Of a stretch of DNA of 64,000 nt, positions 26,965 to 39,789 are shown piece after piece. The notes beneath the pieces are model-generated. The model was not told the DNA's origin. It was given only the letters and a program-made list of their open reading frames with translations, and ran no database searches. Origin of the DNA: Anastatus disparis (lineage: Eukaryota; Arthropoda; Insecta; Hymenoptera; Eupelmidae); the NCBI GenBank assembly GCA_017163975.1, contig JAFFSR010000353.1:3814501-3878500 (forward strand), written 5' to 3'. Every line of letters starts with the position of its first letter. Within the stretch, counting starts at the first letter, position 1. The translations under genes and the position numbers were made by a program.

Positions 26965-28099
26965 CCCTACGACCGCCGACATGCACAAATACATAGCAAC
27001 ATAAAACCAAAAAGAGAATTTAATAAACTCTTTTTAATAACTATAATAAATTCATTACAAAATAAAATAAACATACAAAATGAATTCAGTACGCGATATT
27101 ATTATTAGCAAAAAAATTTAATAGAATGATATGCTAAAAATGAATAAATTAGAAAATCTCTTCGGTAAGAGAGAGAGAGATGAAGATAAAGTGGGCCGTG
27201 GTGTTAACTATCTTCTCAGTGCGTAAGTATGCTTGTATGCATCCAATCAGGTAAACATTGTTTCCATATTTAAGTCATAAATAGGTGAAATATTGAAGAA
27301 AATAAGGTGGGACAGTATATGGATTGAAAATAAATGTCATTTGGTGAAATGCACAGAATTTAATAAAAAATTTTAAGTAATTAGATAATGGGGAATAATT
27401 TAACCACCTTTTTTTGAATGAATATTTATTTTTTATATGTAGTATGTATATTTTAAGTATGCATATTTATTGTTTTATAAAAATTATATATCAAATTAAT
27501 AATTTTTTGTTATAATAAAAATTTTAGATGGTAGCGACAAGTTGATTTTGGGAAAGATGAAAACTAAATATTTCAAAAAGAGGCAGCATTGTGCTCTATA
27601 ACTCTGTAGATCATCTATTTTAGTTGTCTGGAATCTACTTATAAAATTTGGTCTAAATCTATGACCTCAAAGAGAAACACTTTCCTTGAAAAATAGATCA
27701 ATTTCTATCCTTAAGCTTATGCTAACGAGCTTTTTAATGAATATTTTTTCATTAAATATATTCTATTTTAACAAAATATAACTCTTAACTGTACATTACA
27801 ATACAAGTGCCCTCTCTGCGCTCGGACGATAACTCTGGCCGTGTAATAAAATACCACTAAGGTCACGAGTATCGTACACTATTTTGTATCACGTGGGACA
27901 TAAATCCGCCAAAATGAATCTGTACTCTTCAAAATCAGTAATAAACAAAAACTATGCACTCCACGAGCTGTAATTCAAAAAATAAAAGCAAAAACTATAA
28001 AAAACCAAATACTATGCATCCTGTGAAAGAGAAACCGTAAAAAAAGAAACGAAAACTATAAAACTAAACACTCCATGAATAATAGATCGGAAAAGAAAA
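26965..28099. other. AT-rich, nothing assigned
   Basis: No gene, repeat or motif that I can support. Confidence 0.45.
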
Positions 28100-28733
28100 A
28101 AAACGCTCTCAAGTGCTTTGGCGCAATGCTTTCTCATAGAGCTCATTGAATTGAGTAATTTTATTTTATTTTTTTAAATGTAATTTAAATGTAAAATACA
28201 ATTTATATTAAAAAAAATTAGTGAATGTGAGAGAGTGATTAGAAAATAGGAAGAAAGAGACAAGGATAGATAAAAATAGGGTAAAAATGAGGAATAATCT
28301 GAGATAGAAGGACAGAGAGAAAGTGAGGAAATAAGAAAAGAGTTAGTAAAAGCGTTAAATCAAAAATCAAAAGAAGTGATCAAAGAGCTACGCTAAGATA
28401 ATTATTTTTTTAAAGCTTGTTTTATAAAGGCAGTAGCAAATAACTTGTACACAAATTTTAGAGCAAATCTATCGAGTCGTTTACGTAAAATGGGAAAAAA
28501 ATAAAAAATAAAAATCTTTTAAAATAATTTTTTTAATTTTCTAAAATTAAAACTATGCTGAGGAAATCGGTTTTAGAAAGTCATTCTTCTTTTGGCAGCT
28601 GCAAATTCATCAAGTAACTTACGTAAAACACCAAAAAAATGAGAAATCGAAAATTCTTTAAAAATTCTTAAAATGGCTCTACAAAAAAAACTACTTTATA
28701 AAAACCAATTTTTAATAGCTTCCCGCCTACTTA

Positions 28734-29367
28734 CAAGGAGAGCACCCCACCTCCGGGAAACGGATTTGGCTGAAACTGCAGGATATGATTTCTTGATGAA
28801 AAAAAATGAACCAGTGTTTTTTCTTTTCGTCGAATGGGCCCCCTAGAGAAGGATATAGACATTTTTTCAAAAGTATGGTAAATAAAAGCCTTTATAAGAA
28901 CTTAAATAATTAGTGAAATAAGACTTTTACAAAAAAATGCATAAAAAATAAAATGAAGCACGAATTCAATGCTTTGATTTAAGCTTTGTTGCATTAAAAA
29001 AGATTCTCTTGTTCGAAATTCTTCTCTTATTCTTAATTAAATATTACCACGTATTTACTTGATATTTTTAGCATATAAAATATGATCAATTTTTAACGTT
29101 ATTTCATTAACATATTTCTATCGCCTGTAACTTTTGAACCACTTAAGATTTTTTAATGATACAAAGCTTAAATTAAAACATTTAATTCATGCTTCATTTT
29201 ATCTTTCATGCATTTTTTTGTTAGAGTCTTAGTTCTTTGGTTATTTAAATTCTTATAAAGGCTCTTATTCACCGTATTTTTGAAAAAATGTCTATATCCT
29301 TGTGTAGGGGGCCTATTCAACGAAAATAAAAAACACGGGCTCATTTTTTTTCATCAAAAAATCATAT
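28734..29367. mobile_element. Hairpin MITE, CAAGGAGAG family, copy 2
   Basis: The left end CAAGGAGAGCACC sits after TTA in the host element. Arms of about 290 bp pair (GGCCCCCTAGAGAAGGATAT with its mirror at about 29300). The outermost 35 bp or so of the right end is missing, where host element sequence resumes. Confidence 0.75.
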
Positions 29368-29594
29368 TTAAAAATGCTCTAAAATTAAAACTATGCTAAA
29401 AAATCAATTTTTGAAAATTTCCCTTCTTTTGGCAGTCGCAAATAATTTCCCTGCAAATTTCATAACAAATCTATCGAGTACTTTACGTAAAATAAAAAAA
29501 AAATAAGAAAAGAAGAATCGAAATTTTTTTTCGCTATTCTAACTCTAAAATGGCAATTCCGTTGTTTCTTTCTGGCTCTTATGGCGAAAAATAA

Positions 29595-29713
29595 ACTACG
29601 CAACTAGTATGGAAAGGCTTTTTTAAGAAACTCGTTACGACCCTCACATTTGGCTCAGGCCGTAAACTTCTCGTTTCGTAAATAAAGCCTTTCCATACTC
29701 GTTACGTAATGTA
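29595..29713. repeat. Short palindromic insert
   Basis: ACTACGCAACTAGTATGGAA pairs with TTCCATACTCGTTACGTAAT. The loop is GC-richer. It shares ACGCAACTAGT..GGAAAG with the start of the insert at about 56512. Confidence 0.65.
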
Positions 29714-30714
29714 CTATAAAAATCTTTAAACTTCTTTAAAATCGTAACCACACTAAGAATTTTTATTTTCAAAAGCTCATTTTCTTCAGACGATAGCGAA
29801 TTGATTGTATAAAAATTTTGGAGAAAAATTATAGTATGGTTTACGCAAAATAGAAAATAAATAAAAAATAAAAATTTTTTTGTAAATTTTTAGCATGCTC
29901 TAAAATTAAAACTGCGCTGAGAAAATTAGTTTTCCAAAGCTTGCTTCCTTCATACAGTAGCGAATAACTTGCATACAAATTTTGGAGCAAATCTATTGAA
30001 TAGTTTTCGTAAAATAGAAAAAAAATGAAAAATAAGAAAAAAAAAATATTTTAAATGCTCTAAATTAAAAGTACGCTAAGAAAATCAGTTTCTAAAAGTT
30101 TTTCTACTTTTAGTATTCAAAAACAAATTCCATACAAATTTTCAAGCAAATTTTTAGACTAATTTACGTAAAATACCAAAAAAATGAGAAATCCAAATTT
30201 AAAAAAAAATTTTTTTAATGGCTCTGAAATTAAAACTACGTTAAGAAAACCTATTTTCAAAAGCTTCCCCTCCCCCCCCCAGTCAGACAAAATAAATTTT
30301 ATGCAAAACTGACAAAAAATCCATCGAGTAGTTCACGAGATCTAATATACGAACTAAATACGAACAATTTTTTCAAAAATTTCAAAATGCTCTATAATTA
30401 AAACTAAGCTAAGAAAATTAGTTTTGAAAAGTTTTCATTTTTTTGGCAATCGTAAATAATTTTCATGTAAATTTTAGAGTAAATTCATCAAGTAGTTATC
30501 GTAAAATTAGAAAAAAATAAAAAATCAAAATTTTTAAAAAATTTTTAAAATAGTTTTGAAATCAAAACAACGCTAAGAAAACCAATTTTAAATATTTTCC
30601 GCACGAATTAGACAAAAAAATAAATTCTATGCAAAATTTGAAGCATATCCATCGAGTAGTTTTTGAGATCCGAATGGGTAAATGAGTACACATACACACA
30701 CACATACATACAGC

Positions 30715-32960
30715 AATACTCTACCAGCATTGTCATTTTTTTTGTTGCTTGTGCTGCTGTTGCTGACGCATGGACGCATGAGCTTAATGCGCACTTTGCT
30801 GGGGTGTCAGTCTCGCCGCAGGAGGATAGTGAAGAGCGATTGAGAATTCTTTCTCAATGCAATGAAAGTGGGTTTACCTTTAAACCAATTAGTTTTAATG
30901 ATGTTGTTCTTGCAATTTCACATTTTTCCTCACAGACTTGTGGTGAGGATGGCATTCCGCAAAGCGTGATAGTTAAAGCTTTACCATTTATTGGTGAACA
31001 TCTTGTGACTCTGTTCAACTCCTCTTTTGCACGGGGGGTCTTCCCTTGCCGTTGGAAGCAAGCACGTATTATACCATTGAAAAAGTGTGCTGCACCTAAG
31101 CAACCAAAAGATTTTAGGCCTATAGCCATCTTATGTTTTCTTTCAAAGGTTCTTGAGAAGATCGCCCATGACCAACTGCAGGAGTACATTACATCCAAAA
31201 AATTGCTCGATCCTATGCAGACGGGCTTCAGGAAAAACCATTCTACGCAGACTGCTGTACTTAAGCTTACAGACGATATAAGGTCAGGTCTAGACAGGAA
31301 ACTTGTCACGTTACTGCTACTTTTTGACTTTAGTAAGGCATTCGACACGATCTCTCCCTCCAAACTTCTTGGCTTAGATCGATGGGGTTCTCCAGGGCCG
31401 CACTCGGATGGATTAACTCCTATTTATCAGGTAGGAAACAAATGGTTTCCACACATTTAAAGGAGGAATCGAATTGGCTAACAACCAATCTAGGAGTACC
31501 TCAGGGTTCGGTGCTGGGGCCTCTGTTGTTTTGTCTTTACATAAATGACGTACGTGACGCACTGGACTCTGGTTGCGTCGGGCATCTGCTGTATGCGGAT
31601 GATCTTCAAATTTATACACAGGTCCCTTATGATGATGTGGACGAGGGGATTCGTATTTTACAGAGGGCGGCCCGGGCGGTGTCGGGGTGGGCTGCTGGTG
31701 TTTCTCTCACTTTGAATGCTAGTAAAACAAAAGCGATCGTCTTTGGAAGTAATCGTTTTATTAAAAATTTTTATTCAGGTGAGCCAAGGACGATTGACCT
31801 GGGGAGCGGTATCGGTATTCCTTTCTCTGACACCGTTACGAGCCTTGGTGTTGTACTCGACTCTAAACTGTCGTGGGAACCGCATATTAATATGTTGACT
31901 AAAAAATTCAATAGAGTGATTTATAGCCTGCGGTTTTTCCGTCGGTACACCACTGAGGCTCTGCGTAAGCAGCTCGCAACCGCCCTGCTGTTTCCACATC
32001 TTGATTACTGCTCAGTGGTTTTGCTCGATGCTTCGCAGGAGTTACGAAGGCGGCTACAGACAATGCAAAATTTATGTGTGAGATATGTATTAGGCGTGAG
32101 AATGGGTGATCACATCTCTCCCCATAGACATGCTTTGGGTTGGCTACGTACTGATTCGAGGAGACAGTATTTTATGGCTGTACTTATGTACAAAATCGTA
32201 CGTATGAATACTCCCGAATATCTAGTGGGTCTCTTCACTAGATATATACCCAGAGCGACCACTAGGGGTGAGATTAAAGATCTTGCGGTGCCCTTCATGC
32301 GCACTGAGACTGGAAGAAATTCCTTTCAAGTTCAAGGTGCGCATTTTTGGAACTCCCTACCTGCTGATATTAAAAATCTTCCATCAATCAGCAGGTTTAA
32401 AGCCGCTCTGAGGAGGTTTTTACTCGACCTCGATTAAACAGTATTATTTTCGGACTATATCATATGTGTTAATTTATTATGTGATGTACCCTTTATAGAT
32501 TTAAGGCATGATTGTATTTATTGGCATGTATGTAGGATGTGTGTGCATAGAGTGAATGATTATATTTTTATCAGATTGACTTGTATATTACTGTACATTC
32601 AACTTTGCTGTGATTTTAACTTACTGTAAACTGCTGATATTTCGACTGCGCTCTTTACACGCTTGATTTTATGTAATTATTTTGACTGATAGATATTGAG
32701 ACTGATTTTTAACTATATTATTTATACTTTTTGCGTGTATTTATTCGTGTTATCTGTGATATCACTTTTATTTAATTTATTGACTTACTACTACAGTATT
32801 ACTATCTCTATTATGTTTTATGACTGTGATATCATACTGTACTATTTTGATTTTATATGTGCAAGGCTATTTAAAGTATTTTTATGTATTTTTTCAACTT
32901 TATTTGTAATTTTTACGCTTTTTTGTAATTATAATACAAAATAAACAATATCTAATCTAA
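30715..32960 (+). mobile_element. 5'-truncated non-LTR retrotransposon, copy 2
   Basis: Same family as 18047-21040. It begins abruptly inside the linker before the RT domain and ends AATAAACAATATCTAATC. It lies where the Helentron-like element should have its TG/CA microsatellite: ACACATACACACACAC precedes it and ACAGACATTTTCC follows. Confidence 0.85.
30768..32437 (+). pseudogene. Non-LTR reverse transcriptase (CR1/jockey group), copy 2
   Basis: Two frames together give about 555 residues: pre-RT (LNAHFAGVSVSP), fingers (FRPIAILCFLSKVLEKI), motif A LLLFDFSKAFDTIS, LGVPQGSVLGPLLF, the catalytic LLYADDLQIYTQ (YADD at 31592-31603), and a C-terminal domain ending AALRRFLLDLD at a proper stop. 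No RNase H domain. The only visible lesion is loss of 4 bases near 31370 relative to copy 1 (TGAGGC there, GGC here), which shifts the frame. It lacks the endonuclease through 5' truncation. The enzyme would copy element RNA at a nicked target. This copy is better preserved, hence younger, than copy 1. Confidence 0.92.
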
Positions 32961-33080
32961 CCTACAGACATTTTCCAAAAACTACTTTTTTTGACTCCAT
33001 GAGTACAAATATGCACAAATTAGTGAAAAAATAGAAAAATAATTTTTTTATCGATACAATGCTTTATCTATGAGAAAGCA

Positions 33081-35040
33081 AAAGACTAAAATTTCAGAAA
33101 TATACTTAAAATGTGCAATAATAATTCATTTTTATCAATATAATAGATATTATGTGAAATTGTTTGTTGAAATCATCTTTTATGAAGTCATAAATTTACA
33201 TTTTGTTCCACATATGAATTAGAGTCTTAGGAGCGGTGAGGAGGTAACTTATAGTTCGTATAGTATAGCAATAGCAATCGTGTGTAATGATAGGGGTTCC
33301 CTGAAACATTTTATAATACAACGCCGAAATGACTAAATCTCTTCGCTTTACATGTTACGCTACTATAAATTTCAGTTTTACTCGTATTTCACTTGTTTAT
33401 AATTGTTATTTAATTTGAATAATGTTAATGTAAAAGAGTTCCAATATACTACAGTTTATTGTTATTTATAAAAATACTTTAAAAAATAATTTACATATCA
33501 AATTATTTCTTATTATATATGTACGTTACCTAAGTAAATTCATTACTATACTGTGTAAAAAAGTGCTACCTAGGTCACGGAAAAGTGTTACCTATATGCG
33601 GATTTAGGTCCCGCAGTGCTATAAAATTGGTAAAATTGTTTACAATCAGAAAATTATTCTTAATCAATTAATAAAACCTTTTGTACAGGACAGTGTTGAG
33701 TACGGGGCATTGTTACAAAAATATAGTCTATTTTGGAAAATTGAGTTATCGATAACTCTGTTCAGAGAATCCAATGGAATGAATCCTTTCAAAGGTTTTT
33801 ATTTCTATGTAGAAGAAAGTCTTTCACTAAGTTTTATCGAAATCGATCACCTGGAGGGTTGAGTATCCCTTTATTAGTTGTATATATTCAATAGCCACGT
33901 TATAGAATCTTTTCTCAAAAACAGAACAGCTTTGATTTGGTATTAATGCAATATATTCCTACATAAGCGCGCAAGATTCAAACACGGTAGAATACCATGA
34001 CAGATTCTATTGAAATTGTTTTTTTTTATTTTGTAACCCTTATCTCATTTAAATAATGAGATGATATATATTTATTTTTAATTCATATACTTTATTGCTT
34101 TATTATTTTAATTAAAAAATATAAATATTTATTTATTTTCTATAGCCTTTATTTAAGTTTTATGATTCCAGGAATCATAAAACTTCTAAAAAAGTCTAAA
34201 TTTCTAAAAATTTTACGTCATAATTTATTAAACATTGCAACCTTAAAATTCAGCTGCGAAGGTTCGCAAACTTTCGCAACTCAGCTAAAGCTGTAGCCCC
34301 TGTTCTTTGGCGGTAGGTGGTGGGCGGCGTTACGTCATGTGCACAAGTGAGTAGTGCTGTTTGAAAGCAAGTGGTGGGTAGTGGGTGGCGATGGCGCATG
34401 ACATCATAATTTGCACCTTTACAGGTGAGTCGAAGGAGCGGTGGTGGAGGGGGGGAGCCAGCACACCTGCTTATATAGTGGTTTTTACCTTTCCATTTTT
34501 GCTAATTTTTCGACATTAATTTAATCAATGGAAAAGTTGTGTTCGAAGTTGTGTAAAACAATATAATCTAAAAACCTATCAAAAAATACAATTTAAAAAA
34601 CATTTTAATATTGAAAAGAAACTGCAATTTTTCTAGAACTTATTTTGGATTCAACAAATTTTTAAAAAATTAAGAGTTTATAAATATATTTCTGCGAAGT
34701 TTTGAGATCTGAAAATCTGACTTGGAGAATTTTTTGAAACTATCTTTATTTTGGTCAAGTCTGTTCGTCAAGACTATATATTATACTTTTAACATACTTG
34801 TTCAACCATGGTATCTTAAGGTATTTAACCGTAAAAAATCTTGATATTATTTATATATATATATATATATATATACATAATCAATAATTATTGTACACAC
34901 TAATTTACAATATCAGAAACCTTTATTGAAATAAATTTAAAATTCAAAAGCATCGTAAACGTATTGAAAATATAAGTTTATTGATATCTCCCAACTTTCT
35001 TATTTTTTAGAAAAAGGAATAAAAATTATTGTTTTTATAG
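33081..35040. other. Probable ash1 intron; no exon found
   Basis: No frame with plausible splice sites is seen upstream of the ash1 BAH exon. 34290-34470 is unusually G-rich (GGCGGTAGGTGGTGGGCGG) but not coding. A TA run lies at 34854-34874. Confidence 0.5.
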
Positions 35041-35700
35041 GTCGGCCTATCAGCTCAAGTCCAGAACACGTATATGTCTGCGAATATCGCGTTGATCGAC
35101 AAGCAAGACTATTTACAAAAGTTGCAAGATCACGTCATCAAATTTGTACAAAACCGTACGCTTTCGAAACTTTTCCACAACGATTAAAGCATTATCGTAC
35201 TTACTTGGTAAGTAATTCATTCTATTAAACATTGTACTTACATGAGGCTTTTATCTACCTTAATATTTGAAATATTAATTTTGCAGCCTCATAGTCTCGA
35301 TGGCATACCTAATAGTAAATGTGGAAAGGAGAAAAAGAAAAGTTATTTGGAAATCGAATCTAGTGTTAGCAAATCAGAATCTCAAGATAATAATAAGTTA
35401 AATTGTAAGCATCAATTAAATAAGTCTAGAGGTAAAAGGCGACTACTGGAGAATGCAATTTCAAGTTCCCATATCAACTTTGTTGAGGTAAATATTCAAT
35501 TTTAATAACAATCTAAAAAAAAAAAAAAAACGATAAATAAAAATATGAAATTTCAGAGAGAAAATAAGAAAAAAAGATTGAATACCATTTTACTTAATTT
35601 ATTAGGCAAAATGCCAAACAAAAATAAGCCTTTAGATGTATCGAACCTTCTGGAATGCAATAGACGGAACCGAAAAAAGCCAGGTATAATGAACCCGTGA
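35041..35700 (+). CDS. ash1: Histone methyltransferase ASH1, C-terminal exons
   Basis: Three exons: 35041-35207, 35287-35487 and 35557-35700, separated by GT-AG introns of 79 and 69 bp, all phases consistent. Exon 1 is the end of a BAH domain (EHVYVCEYRVDRQARLF, then ICTKPYAFETFPQRL). Exon 2 is a low-complexity charged linker. Exon 3 carries the conserved C-terminal block RLNTILLNLLGKMP...LDVSNLLE. The same order (BAH end, variable linker, RLNxILLNLLxKxP block) is known at the end of fly and vertebrate ASH1/ASH1L, a trithorax-group H3K36 methyltransferase. The SET, PHD and earlier BAH exons are not in the upstream sequence I could read, so only about 169 residues are here. The stop at 35698-35700 precedes a strong donor GGGTAAGT at 35706; an alternative donor in CCAG/GTATAA could replace the last residues. 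Identification is from remembered family motifs, not a search. Confidence 0.8.
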
Positions 35701-36020
35701 TATTGGGTAAGTAATATAATACAATGAAACTCTTGTAGGACACCTGAAAATTATTTTGAAAATATTGAACAATATGTTTCTAGTATAAAATTTCTCATTA
35801 GAAAATAGAAAAAACTATGTTTTTATTAAAAAAATTAAGCATGAAAAGATATATGCGATTTAAAGAACAAAACTGCGAAAAAGTTTTATCTGAAGCTTGA
35901 TTGCTATTGATGTGATATAAAATTTTTTTCTCTTTATGTCTTTTGTTAAATCAAAAATGAAAATTAAAAATTTATCAAAAGTTTTGCAGGGTTGCAGTAA
36001 TAAAACTCAGAATAAATTAT
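35701..36020 (+). other. Likely ash1 3' UTR
   Basis: AATAAA hexamers at about 35999 and 36011 are the first good polyadenylation signals after the stop. The GGGTAAGT just after the stop suggests that an intron in the UTR is possible. Confidence 0.4.
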
Positions 36021-36429
36021 ACGTTTTATAATTATGCAAAATTCATTTATTATTCTTTGCCGTAATCATACAAAAATGAACTGATCGCTTACGTTCACGA
36101 ATCAACTCTGATGCGATCTTGCTCACTTCATTAAATTTACTAACGGAAACGACGTCATCTATATGAAGAAAATTAAACTTTTAGTATATAATTTAATATC
36201 GCCCAACTTGTTTTCAGCAACGCAAGACATGTAAAACTATTGTGAAACCGAAAACAAAATACAATCTTTAAAGATAAGTTATTCTGTACATGCATTATAT
36301 ATATTGCAGGCTTTTGTATTAATCGACCGCTTTTTATGAATACAAGAGGCTCATCTCTCGCTTTAATGTTAAAAATTTCATCTTCCTGCTGTTTTTCTAA
36401 AATTTTAGAATTGTCATTAACTTAATTTT

Positions 36430-37261
36430 TTTTATCACGCATCAAATATTTTAACTCAAAATCAGTAGAAGAAATTTTCAAAGGATGAATACGCTAAATA
36501 GGTCTTTTTAACAAATCATTTTGTGTTTTCAGTGCAACGACGCGTAAAATTACATCACAACCTCTTATAGTGTCTTTCATCAAAGCAAGTCACCAATTAA
36601 CACGTTTTTCGTTCTCGTTTTCGATTAAAACAACTTCTCCTATTTCTGCTGTACGCGATTCTTTTTTATCATTTTTTAATATTATTAAGTATTTGCTTCG
36701 GAATCGCGTACTTAAATCTTCTAAATTTTTTTTCTGTATCTAATTTTATCTTCTAAGTCTTTCCTATCAATAATATCAAAATCAGCTACTCCTACTTTTT
36801 TTATTTAATGTCGAAACATAGAAAGTGTTAACAATTTCAAATCAGAAAGATCATACGATACATAGGTAAGTGGCCGCTCGTTTATAATAGCCTCACTATT
36901 GCATAAGGTAGTTAACATTTCTTGATACGAAATGCAAGCTTTTCCTAGGACTGTTCTCACAGTTTGTTTAAATATCCTAACTAAACGCTCCCACCAACCA
37001 TCCCACCACGGTGATGATGGTGGATGAAATTGTCATTCAATACGCAAAGCTGTACTATAATTAAGAATTTGATCTAAATTAAATGATTTAAAAGCATTGT
37101 CTGCGCTAACGAAATTGGTACCATTATCGGAATATATTTTGCTAGGGCGCCTACAACGCGCAAAAACATTCATAATTTATTGCGAAAACTTTCAAGAAAA
37201 AAATCTGTTGATAAGGAGCTAACCAACTCAAAAAAAACAGTTCGATAAACTGTACACATAT

Positions 37262-37268
<7 letters not shown>
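36430..37268 (-). pseudogene. BEL/Pao integrase, C-terminal part
   Basis: On the minus strand: FFELVSSLSTDFFL, RRPSKIYSDNGTNF (the second catalytic Asp region of the DDE integrase), FHPPSSPWWDGWWERLVR, then NERPLTYVS, and a C-terminal domain (AEIGEVVLIENENEKRVNW, then LRVVALKTQNDLLKRP) typical of BEL/Pao pol. Several stops (near 37033, 36730, 36580) and a frameshift disable it. It joins 38578-39165 once the insert between them is removed. It is convergent with ash1, within about 730 bp of the ash1 stop. Confidence 0.85.
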
Positions 37269-37307
<39 letters not shown>

Positions 37308-38530
37308 CTAGGGGTATCCTCCCTGCTCGCTCCGCTCGCCAACCCCCCGTTTTACAAAATCTATTATACTGAAAACATAATTACACGTTATTTATTATAT
37401 TAGTTTAATTTAATTTTAATCAATTATTATAAAGTTTTAAATCTTATTTAAATTTTACATTATGACAGGATTCCCAAAGAGGTACCGTCATTGATACCTT
37501 ACATTTAATAATTTATTACATAAGTTAAATAATAAACAATGTATGGTATCGGCGCGTTGGTTTTTTTTTGTTTTACTCGAAATTATTATATAAAATAAAC
37601 ATAATAATTTTAAGTAATTTCAAGACATGTTAAAATTAATTAAAATTTTTCGATTATTTTTATATAAATATTTAAAATAAAACCATGGTTACCTTTGCCT
37701 GTAGCCCTACACAACCATGAGAGTCTATATTCCTCTTCCTTATACTATAGACTCTACCTGCAAACCATCTTCCACCATTAGGAACACCCATATGCAAGCA
37801 GCTTTTTAAAAGTTATTTTATTATTTGTAAAATTTGTTAATATATCATTGTTATATAACAATTTTCACAATACTTATCTCTTCTAAATCTTTGCTTGAAT
37901 ATGTGTATGAGAATAATCATAGTAACTAAAAATTTTTCAATTATATATTATTGTAACATGTCTTACAATTATTCAGAGTGGAAGCGGAGGGGTATGCAGA
38001 GCCAATATTATAATAATTATAATGTTTTTTGCGAAAAATTATGCGGAGGGGTATATTCAGGCGCAAGCGAAGCGACAGACGGAGGGGTATATGGAGGGAT
38101 ATGTGGAGGGGTGTGTGGAGCGGTCGTTAGCTGGATGAAACTGTCGTTAAAAATAATGATGGAGGGGTATGCGGAGAGGTATTTGGAGCAAAATTAACAC
38201 AAAAATAACGATATTTTACTGATAAATATGAAGAATAATACGGAAGGGTATGTGGAGGGGTATGCGGATCAAAATGAAAATAAACATTTAAATTAATCAT
38301 GGAGGTAATGTGGAGCGTGAAGGAGGGGGCCGGAGCGCAAGGGAAGGGGGTGGGAGGATTGAAGACTTTAAAAATAACGTAAAATAAACACCAATTTAAC
38401 GTAGTTTTTCGGAGGGAAATACGGAGGGGGAACAGAGTGGGGCGGATGAGGGTGGAGGGGGAGGAGTGCATGAAGAGGGACGGAGGGTGATACAGCGAAA
38501 ATTCTGCCGAATTCACTATATTATATAGGT

Positions 38531-38577
<47 letters not shown>
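37269..38577. mobile_element. GGAGGGGTAT-rich insert bounded by TA repeats
   Basis: It splits the BEL/Pao integrase between KAWIC and the following FFELV region. Both boundaries are TA microsatellites (37267-37305 and 38527-38580). Next to the left run is TCCCTGCTCGCTCCGCTCGC. The right half holds many GGAGGGGTATGTGG-like units on the plus strand. About 37350-37900 is plain AT-rich sequence. No gene is found; the 166-residue minus frame is the complement of the repeat. Confidence 0.6.
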
Positions 38578-38583
<6 letters not shown>

Positions 38584-39165
38584 AATCCAAGCTTTAGTCT
38601 TTTTGCGTAATAACCAGAACCCAGCAAAATTTACGCCTGTAATCTTGAATACAGCTGCATTTCGAATATGATCTGATGGTAAAGGTGTATTTGCTGATTT
38701 TAAATGCTTTTCCTGTTGCTTTTTCCATATAAGACATTTGTCAACAATATTTCGAGCAACCTTTCTTAGTGACAAATTCAAAATTTCTCTCGCAATTGAC
38801 AAGTAAGTGTTTAAACACCTGCATGTAACGTATTTTCATGAATTTCTCGTATAATTAATTTTATAACATAATTTTTTTCGTCAAAAACTATAGGATTTAA
38901 AAAAGCAAAATTATCTTTACAATTAGTTATCCTCGTTTTTACACGTAATAAACCATCTATATCTTCAAAAGTTCGTAATTTTGACAGTTTCGGATCATTC
39001 TTAGTTAAAAACATCAATTTTTGGAGATGTTCTAAAATAATCTTTTCAACATTATTGATTTCATCGATTGTTAATAATTTATCAAGATTATGCTTATTAT
39101 TTTCTAAAAAACAATTTTTCTTAAATCTTAGAGACCATGCAGTGAATCTAGTTAAAAAGATGAAA
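38578..39165 (-). pseudogene. BEL/Pao pol: RNase H tail, zinc-binding and integrase start
   Basis: Minus-strand blocks in order: RFTAWSLRFKKN, then GLLRVKTRITN...NPIVFDEKNYVIKLIIREIHENTLHAGV (the H-H part of the integrase zinc-binding domain), then ARNIVDKCLIWKK, and GVNFAGFWLLRKKTKAWIC (first Asp region of the integrase core, where the usual DFAG Asp is Asn). Frameshifts separate the pieces near 38805. The 5' side stops at about 39165, so gag, protease and most of RT are missing. No LTR was found beside it. Confidence 0.85.
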
Positions 39166-39789
39166 AATAATTATAGAAATTTGAATAATCATTTTTTTTC
39201 AAATTAATTAGAACTACTTGAGTTTAATTTTTTAACTCTTTATTTACCTCTGCCTTGTTTGTACTGGGATCAAAATTAGGCCACGTTTCTTGCGATTTAT
39301 ATAGCGAATTCAACCTCACTTACCACACAAACTCAAGTCGTTTTAACTTACCAGCAACACCGGCTGCAATATGAATATTTATAGATTCATAGCTATCTTC
39401 AATATCGCTTAAAATAATACTTTTATTTTCTAAATCATGAAATCAAGACGCTTTTTTGATGTTAGGTATATAAGTATAAATCATATTTTGTCCCATATTC
39501 TTTAAATTACGTGCGTATACATCATCAAGATTTTTGAAACGAATCAAGAACAGATACAAACATATATACAAACCGAGATTGCGAAGTATATGGATTATAT
39601 ACTGTAGTCAAAGAGTACGAGCCTTCTCATTCTTTATTCGAAATCGTTAATTCCGCGCGCCAAAAACATCGTATTTTTTTTCTCAAATTGCATGGATGCA
39701 CACGTACATTCAAATACATGGGACTTTTCACATCGATCTGTACGCGCGCACACACAGGTTTATATATATTGGACATTTCATGTCCATTC

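Larger units (their letters stand above)
28100..33080 (-). mobile_element. Helentron-like element, copy C, with three inserts
   Basis: Read on the minus strand it starts at 33080 with TGCTTTCTCATAGAT, then ATTGTATCGAT, as copies A and D do. It ends near 28100 with CTCTATGAGAAAGCA (28127-28141) and an imperfect GCCAA-loop-TTGAG hairpin. The 250 bp before the 3' motif match copy D (53220-53470). The body is interrupted by a hairpin MITE (28734-29367), a short palindrome (29595-29713) and a non-LTR retrotransposon (about 30715-32960). Confidence 0.7.

Noticed and set aside
30854..31363. 169-codon minus frame
   Set aside because: Antisense shadow of the reverse transcriptase.
38127..38627. 166-codon minus frame
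   Set aside because: Complement of GGAGGGGTAT repeats plus a TA run.
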